NCBI RefSeq assembly: GCF_016545825.1
Contig: NC_052614.1
Location: 16,882,559-16,946,558 of the forward strand
Source of the DNA: Eucalyptus grandis
Taxonomy: Eukaryota > Streptophyta > Magnoliopsida > Myrtales > Myrtaceae
Direction: 5' to 3'
Length of the DNA stretch: 64,000 bases
Positions 58,301 to 64,000 of this stretch are shown here, one piece after another; the first letter of the stretch is position 1; every line of letters starts with the position of its first letter. The position numbers and the translations under genes were made by a program. The notes beneath the pieces were generated by a model. It was not told the origin of the DNA. It did not search any database and worked only from the letters and a program-made list of their open reading frames with translations.

Positions 58301-58687
58301 GTCTCATCCCGGTTGTGATTAAAATTTCAGGTTCTGGTGGATGGAGCAACCAGATAGCTTTGGTTGGCTTTGAGGAGTTGCAGACGTGAAGTCATAAGGG
58401 TTGAAGAGCGCGTCCTGCTATCCCGGTTGTAGGATAGTTCCCCTTTTGTCGAGCTGGTCTATTTTGTAGAAAGTCCAGTATTGTATTTAAACCCTTTGTG
58501 TTTGTAAATGAGTGTTTGGTATTGTGATTGATTGCACCTTTTCTATCCCAAGTTAAATGTTGTCGGGGATTTGTTTCGCTTACGCATGCGTAAATAAATG
58601 AATGGATCGGCGACATATCCCTCTGGGATGTCGCATTTTTATCGACCGTAGTGGGATGTGCGCACGCTCGGGGTTCGGGGCGTGACA
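55361..58687 (+). mobile_element. Ty3/gypsy-type solo LTR, 3.3 kb
   Basis: TGTGACATCCCGATTTTTCG...GGGGCGTGACA, flanked by TCGTA (55356-55360) and CCGTA (58688-58692), a 5-bp duplication with one mismatch. It contains a GC-rich leader-like block (56340-56990), an AT-rich part (57030-57520) and the 39-bp repeat. No retroelement protein motif is present. The long frames in the GC-rich block (248 codons plus, 203 and 184 minus) are of Arg/Ala/Pro-rich low-complexity composition. The start resembles that of the LTR at 1-1698. Confidence 0.75.
57649..58035. repeat. 39-bp tandem repeat, about ten units
   Basis: Unit of the form TGAAATACCACCTACTAGAGG followed by TCGTGCCCGATGAGGCCG. Nine units of exactly 39 bp run from 57649 to 57999 and a degenerate tenth of 36 bp follows. 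As 39 is a multiple of three and units rarely carry stops, it is open on both strands (YHLLEVVPDEAVK on plus, SSGTTSSRW on minus). Divergence rises toward the right end. It lies inside the solo LTR. Confidence 0.95.
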
Positions 58688-58957
58688 CCGTATGCCCGAG
58701 CCCTAACGGTACTTCTACTACGATTCTTTGCACGGTCAACCGTATAGAATACTTTACCCAATGAGGCAGAGCTTATGTTTTTCTAAGATACTCATTTTGC
58801 TTGATGTGAGTGAGATTTGTATTTCTTGCCATTAATGCAGTCGGGTAGGGCAGCTGTTTGTTAGTATTATGGTTTCATTTGTTATCTTGCTTTTAGGACT
58901 TTACGATGGGATAATATGAATTTTGGAATTGACAATAATGTGAATCCTTGCTGGTAG

Positions 58958-59121
58958 GTTGACCGGGCAAAAGAAATATACAAATTGATGGATGAGTATA
59001 AGATCAAGGGTACTCAGGATGTTTACACTATCGCTATTAATAGTTGCAGCCAGACCGGCGATGGGAATTTGCTCGAGTGTGTACCATGACATGAAAAAGA
59101 AAGGCGTGGTTCACTGATGAG
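58958..59121 (+). pseudogene. MRL1: PPR protein MRL1-like exon
   Basis: The exon starts after TGCTGGTAG. It encodes VDRAKEIYKLMDEYKIKG, then DVYTIAINSCSQTGD, then after a frameshift VYHDMKKKGVV and DE before a GTATTG donor. This is a pentatricopeptide pair matching the C-terminal PPR tract of MRL1, the chloroplast factor that stabilises rbcL mRNA. A base change near GDG and an extra base in GVV-DE break the frame. Both splice sites look usable, so the copy came from genomic DNA. Confidence 0.65.
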
Positions 59122-59390
59122 GTATTGTTAATCGTAATTTGAACTCATTTAACCTGGTTATCAAGGCTAGGTAAGAAAGGCGTTCTCGAGTATTTAGTCT
59201 CAATGTTGTTCCAGAGAATGCATTATGTTATTTTCCTGCTTTCTCTAGTTGCACTTAACTATAGAAAGGGAGATTCATTGATTATGCTATCTGATCCTTC
59301 TCTTATTGAGTTGTCCTGGCCAAAGATCTTCTCTTACTTGTTGCGCTAATCTGAAATTTCTCTCTCATCTTGCTGATCAGAGGTAGACGG

Positions 59391-60614
59391 CAAGATAGGT
59401 TCTGGAACTGTTATACAAAAAAAATGGCTACATTTTAACATGTGCTGGTGTTGTCTTTGACACAACAAACTTGATATAGTCGGGCCGACGGGGTGGTGTC
59501 AGAGGATGTAATTTGCTGTCCAAATTAGTGGCTCAAGTTCAAGTTTCTCACTCTGTTTTCTTCTCTACCTTATGATCTTGGAACTAATAATATTTTCTTG
59601 AACTTGACATAGACATGTAAACTGCACGTATAGGTAAGGATGGGAAAGAAACCCGCTTTGTCAGATTAATTAGCCTTCGACTTTGCTCAATATCTTGCCA
59701 TTCTACTTCCCTGCGCATAAGCATGTTACTACATGGCATGAAAAACCTTGCTCTACCAGAATCTGCATGATTGCTGGAATTCTGCATGCACATATTGCTT
59801 CCTCAACCCGACGTTGATGAGACCTCAACTCGAAGCGCCATTATTTTCATTTGCTTTCGCCAAGACTATTTCGAAGGCCCTTTCGGGACTTGGAGATTAT
59901 ATTCTGCTTTATTCTTGTATGTAACTATGCTGAAACCCCCCCCCCCTCCCCAAATAAAATAAAAAATAGTGGTACCAGAAAGTCCAAAATGAAGAAGCTT
60001 ATTAGATGGAAAATGACTTGTATATAAGGCTCAGACAAAGCCGTGCTACACTTAGTTGAGTACTGGAAATTGTGATGCTTCCATTTTAAGACTAATCTCA
60101 TGGACTCGAGCATGCAAGGTCGTGGGCTCTTGGCTTGGCGTAAAAAAATGTCGCGGGTTGCTGTATATATGCAAGTTGTGGAGAAAAATGTTGCAGGCCA
60201 ATTTGTCAATGCTTATACAGATCTTGACATTGCTGTTATAAAGATCGATTCCCCAAGTTCTCCCCTTTCGACAGTAGAAGTTGGCTCATCTAGTAAGCTT
60301 TGTCCTGGGCAATAGCCATGGGCAGTCACTTTCCCTTCAATACATCAAGTTGTGCTCGGGATTATCCGGTCATTCAGCTTGTACTTACAATTTGACCAAG
60401 CAATTAGTTTTTGCCCAAGTTTTTCTTTTCCTTAGTTGATTGTATTAGCACAAAAGTGCAGATGTATAGTTATTGGTTAAAGGGTCAGTTCCTTCCCTCT
60501 TCTCGTGCTTCATATAGCCGCACTCGTCGCGAAGGAATGAATTGGGACTTCAGAGGAATGCCCGTGGAGTATCTACACACAGATTGTGCAATCAATCCAC
60601 TAAGGCGCGCATAA
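59391..60614 (+). pseudogene. HtrA/Deg protease (DEG14-like) fragments
   Basis: Exon-like blocks in family order on the plus strand: IGSGTVIQKNGYILTCAGVV (59395-59455), where HtrA proteases have the LTCAHV catalytic His, here replaced by Gly. Then AYTDLDIAVIKID with the catalytic-type Asp, LSTVEVGSSSKLCPGQ (60205-60315) and AIAMGSHFPFNTS in a shifted frame, then DFRGMPVEYLHTDCAIN (60551-60601). The next expected motif, GNSGGP with the nucleophilic Ser, is missing because homology stops at 60614. Intron-like gaps separate the blocks. The loss of catalytic residues and the frameshifts show it is dead. DEG14 is my best guess within the HtrA family. Confidence 0.75.
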
Positions 60615-60629
60615 CAACCATTCTCTTCC

Positions 60630-61445
60630 AAATAGTTTCTAACAGAAATAGATTTTTCTATTTCTATTTCTAGAAAGTTTTAAGAAAAATAACAAATTGA
60701 TAACGACATAAAATTTATACTTAAAAATAGAAATTCGTTTGATAACGACACAAAATTTCTTCCTTTCGGACGGCGGCGGCGACGACGACCTTTAACATAA
60801 AAAATAAAAATAAAAATGATTTAGTAACAAAAAAATAATGAATAAAATAAAATAAAATAAATCATAATAAAATAAAATAAAAATATCATTTTATTTTAAA
60901 ATAAAAATATAAAAATAAATTTATTTTATTTATTCTATTTTATTTTATTTTATGAATAAATTTATTTTAAAATGAATGAAAATAAAAAATAAAAATAATT
61001 TTATTTGGCAAAACACTCCAGGCAAATAAAAATGATTTATTTTTATTTATCATAAATAAATTATTTTCAATAAATTTAATAAATTTATTTTTAATAAACT
61101 AAAAATAAAATGATAAATAAAAATAATTTATTTATTTTAATAAATTTATTTTTATTTTTAAATGAATAAAATGAATATTTTTATTTTTATTTTTATTTTT
61201 AATAAAATGAGGGAGGCGGAGGAAGAGGAGGAGGCAAAGACATAGAGGAGATGAGGGAGGACTCACAAAATTAGGGTTTAGTGAGAGAAATTATTTATGA
61301 TTTCTCTTCTAGAAATCAGAAGTAGAAAATTTTATATCCTGATTTCTCTTCCAAACCTATTTCTGGAATAGAAATCTATTCTAGAAATGAAAAACCGAAT
61401 AGGTTTATCAAACGGATTTCTCTTCTAGAAACAGTGCCTTTGAAT
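60630..61445. mobile_element. AT-rich element with inverted ends
   Basis: Left end CAGAAATAGATTTTTC...TTTCTAGAAA and right end CTAGAAATC...GGTTTATCAAACGGATTTCTCTTCTAGAAACAG are partly inverted copies (TTCGTTTGATAACGA against GGTTTATCAAACGG). The core (60790-61205) is almost purely AAATAAAAT/TTTTATTTT in both orientations and can fold on itself. No coding sequence. It resembles a non-autonomous DNA transposon. It abuts the point where DEG14 homology stops. Confidence 0.55.
60790..61205. repeat. (AAAAT)n-like low-complexity block
   Basis: Over 400 bases built of A and T with AAAATAAAAT units in both directions. It is a likely slippage or hairpin region. Confidence 0.9.
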
Positions 61446-62286
61446 GTAAAAACTATTTCCTCGAACAGAAATTTTGGATTGTCATGCACCCCTAAGATGC
61501 AACCATTCCCGTGTTAGCCTGCCTGTCTGTGATTGGTTTGTGTTTCCTGCTGCATTCATATAATCAATGTTAACAGTAGAACTAGACATGTCTATGTGCA
61601 CTTGCTGCAATATCATGATATATCATGATACTGGTTATGGTGAAACTCATGTGTTACATCAATGTGGAGAGAATATAAATTATAATGGCAATCAGTTATA
61701 TGGCCACCAGCTATCATCACGTAGATGTTTATGATGCAGAATTGTAGACCTTACATAATACCAACGCTGAAAGAGTATCCGGAGTGAGCTTTGTCAACAC
61801 GGTTGATTCTATTTCAGCAATTGACACCGTGTGTCTTAACTAACACTTTTGAGCAATACTTCCTTCAAATCGAGAATTAGGATCAAACGCGATGCACATA
61901 TGCTAACTAAAAATGGCCAAGTGCTTCCCTATTTTGATTAAGTAATTTGACAAGAACCAACATGAAAGAAAGCACGTGACGACGGTTACTTTGTTTCTTC
62001 CATTTCAATGCTCTGTTTATTTTACTTCCTCTCTACAGCTATGCACTCGACATTCCACCAAAAACATTGAGCTCCGTGCCCCCACCCCCAAACGCAACAG
62101 CAACCGTCTTCCTTCTAGTGAACACTACAACTTCCGTCACGCTATTGACAGTCGGCCTATGCTCATAAGGAGCACCGACGCCAACAAGGGCTTCATCATA
62201 CTTCCGGACATTGAACATGATGACCATTGTTAGACACATGCGATAAGTTTACATACATCTTCACCTGAACAAGTACATACATGGAT
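61446..62286. other. Spacer with one short minus-strand frame
   Basis: A 66-codon minus frame (62239-62039) encodes KYDEALVGVGAPYEHRP and VTEVVVFTRRKTVAVAFGG. It looks protein-like but I cannot place it, and it may be a C-terminal exon of an unknown gene. Confidence 0.3.
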
Positions 62287-62411
62287 AAAAACGAACAGAC
62301 AGAGGATACAAGATTGTGCACGTGTGCGGTCTCATGCTGCCCGGTCCGGTCCCAATCGAATATGCCTTAAAACATATATTAGAAAAACGAACAGACAGAG
62401 GATACAAGATT
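62287..62411. repeat. 29-bp direct repeat
   Basis: AAAAACGAACAGACAGAGGATACAAGATT is present at 62287-62315 and again at 62383-62411 without change. It lies just downstream of the LRAT copy 2 stop. Confidence 0.95.
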
Positions 62412-62435
62412 CGAGGAAGGTTGGATCACTTGAAT

Positions 62436-62940
62436 TTAGTTTCTTTGCAGCAATCTCATGGTCCATTCTTTGGCTTGCAGAATTATCTGCTCACAAGCTT
62501 TGATAAATGCCGTATGTTTGCTTTTACAAATGCCGGTGCAGCACAATGTGGTGAAATGCTCGCAGTTGTTATTTATGAGGCTGTAGTTGCCAAAAGTGTC
62601 GTTAGCGTGAAGCTCCCTAGCCTTATCGATGATTTCATGAGGCAAATTGGTACAAAATAATATAGTGCAAGTTCCCAACCTCGCAAGCATGAACCCTAGT
62701 AGTGGCCACTCACATTCATAACAATGAAGGGATCGGAGCTCATTGCCATCCTGCGAGAAGCAATTGATACAAGTTTTGACAACCCCATAATTGTTGCTCT
62801 CTTGGTAATTACATTTTGGGCAAGGTGATGAAATTTCTTGCTTCGGGGAGTCCCGAATAATGATGGGGCTATGGTTCTTTTGCTTTGTGTTTTGGTGAAA
62901 TGAATCACATAGCTCTTGTCGATATAGATTCTTGTCATAC
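62436..62940 (-). pseudogene. LRAT/NC-domain protein fragment, copy 2
   Basis: Translation from 62935 gives RIYIDKSYVIHFTKTQSK. After a frame change the frame stays open to the stop at 62436: SSPCPKCNYQESNNYGVVKT, CINCF, GTCTILF, LHANDTFGNYSLINNNCEHF, EEWT-like KEWTMRLLQRN. The layout is the same as copy 1 at 48980-49480. NNNCEHF keeps the family Cys and both CxxC pairs remain. Only one frameshift is evident (about 62870), so this copy is better preserved. No N-terminal exon with HxG-type residues is recognised upstream to 64000. Confidence 0.8.
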
Positions 62941-63531
62941 ATAAAGAATCAAATGTTAATCCCAAATGAACAAAGATGAACTTTTGATTAGGGATGATTT
63001 TGTGCGAACTTTGAAACTTGTTAAAAATAATCACAAACTTTTGTTTTTGACTCGGCATGTGGGCCCATTTGGCCCAAAAGGATTATAAATCTAAATAAGT
63101 TTTTAGTGGTACATGTAATAAAGGCATTTAGTATATTTCCTCATGAAGTATGCTTAATGAGTGCCTCGAGAGCATTTATTAACAAAACCTAATTAAAAAA
63201 CGAAATTATATTCATAATCAATTCCTCAATGCGAATTTTAAGAGATGCACAAGCCTTTTCTTGTAGTATATGTGATCAATGTTCGGAAAATTGAACTTCA
63301 TTTTCCTTAACATACATGCTTAACATATTTTAGAGCCCCTCGTTGAGTTGACTTATATTATGACGGATGCTATTTTTAATGAAACAAATGGACTTAAAAT
63401 TTTTTAAGTACTAGCAATTCCCTGACCACCCAACATTGGCCCTTCAAAACCAACCCACTACCTTGTATATACCCCCATCAGAAAACTCATCCATCGCCCC
63501 AACCTCTTCACACACAAATTCACTCACCCAT
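62941..63531. other. Gene-free stretch
   Basis: AT-rich. No coding motifs. It would have to hold the intron and first exon of LRAT copy 2, but none is seen. Confidence 0.4.
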
Positions 63532-63726
63532 TCGCCTCAGTGGCCATCTTTCCAATATGGAAGGGGGAGGTGAGGGGTTCAAATCCTCACCTTCTCAGGG
63601 GGGATGGGGTGGGGACGTGTAAGTTTTAGGAGTGGGTTTCGACTCCCACGCCCTACAAGAAGCAGGGCAAAAGTCTGAGAGTGAGTGTAGAGTAAGAATA
63701 GAGTAGGACTGACAAAAAAAAAAAAA
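63532..63726 (+). mobile_element. tRNA-derived SINE with target duplication
   Basis: A perfect duplication of AAATTCACTCACCCAT flanks it (63516-63531 and 63727-63742; a few A bases overlap the tail). It has a box B-like GGTTCAAATCC at 63578-63588, a body matching the minus-strand SINE at 18643-18853 (GTGGGTTTCGACTCCCAC, AGAGTGAGTGTAGAGT) and a poly(A) tail. The perfect duplication suggests a younger insertion than the 18.6-kb copy. Confidence 0.88.
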
Positions 63727-63742
63727 AAATTCACTCACCCAT

Positions 63743-64000
63743 CACTCATGGAAGGAATCGAACACAAGACCTCAGCTGTCGATGGCAAAGGGCCGGGCGG
63801 TCCCCCAATATTCATGTGCTCTCCTTGCTGGGGCAAGATGGATTAACGGAAAGACAAGGTCTTGTAAAATGGGTCATGATCTGTTTGCTTAAATGGTTTT
63901 TGGTCACTAACAAATTGAGCCTTTGGGTAAGCATAAAAGAGTGAAACTGGGCTATTCCTCCGGTCAGGCTTTTCTAGTTGGCTTTTGTGAAACGGATATT
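63743..64000. other. Window end, nothing recognised
   Basis: No gene or repeat could be supported in the last 258 bases. Confidence 0.4.

Noticed and set aside
63570..63600. tRNA gene (box B match)
   Set aside because: No cloverleaf or anticodon arm can be drawn. The poly(A) tail and target duplication identify a SINE.

Overview
The window is nuclear DNA of a flowering plant, most likely a eudicot. It is AT-rich, intron-bearing and crowded with plant LTR retrotransposons. The recognisable gene remnants are plant proteins: FAR1-related, RPN5, a ZFC3H1-like zinc-finger protein, CYP714, MRL1, DEG14, an LRAT/NC-domain protein and an NXPE-like SGNH esterase. I cannot name the species. I find no gene that is intact end to end: every recognisable protein gene is truncated, frameshifted, carries in-frame stops or is split by a transposon.

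Layout. Positions 1-1698 hold an LTR on the minus strand, cut by the window edge. From 2.57 to 8.46 kb lies a FAR1/FRS pseudogene on the minus strand, split by two LTR-type insertions (2899-4235 and 4903-7839) whose short target duplications are still visible. From 8.76 to 11.3 kb is an intron-containing pseudogene of the proteasome lid subunit RPN5, followed by its 3' flank. At 13180-16884 sits an internally deleted Ty1/copia element with both LTRs. At 16.98-17.95 kb is one exon of a ZFC3H1-like gene with two in-frame stops. At 18.5-19.3 kb is a second copy of the RPN5 3' end, holding a SINE. That copy is split by a large non-autonomous Ty3/gypsy (Tat/Ogre-like) element at 19304-32261, whose right LTR is itself split by a related 4.1-kb solo LTR (27142-31253).

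From 32.3 to 43.7 kb the sequence is gene-poor: a (TC)n microsatellite, a non-autonomous element with inverted termini (about 33.9-35.45 kb), a possible small transcription unit (39.9-40.75 kb) and a MITE-like end. At 44.0-45.86 kb is an NXPE-like SGNH esterase pseudogene with many one-base frameshifts. A 100-base assembly gap lies at 48325-48424.

From 48.98 kb to the end come the first of two LRAT-domain pseudogene fragments, a GA-rich tandem repeat (51.7-52.56 kb), a CYP714-like exon, a TIR element with a GC-rich core (53.93-54.72 kb), a 3.3-kb solo LTR carrying a 39-bp tandem repeat (55361-58687), adjacent MRL1 and DEG14 fragments (58.96-60.61 kb), an AT-rich element with inverted ends, the second LRAT fragment (62.4-62.9 kb) and a SINE with a 16-bp target duplication (63532-63726).

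The window reads as a graveyard of duplicated gene pieces layered with nested transposons. Several insertions can be ordered in time because they cut one another or have an empty-site counterpart. No operon-like or cooperating gene set is present.
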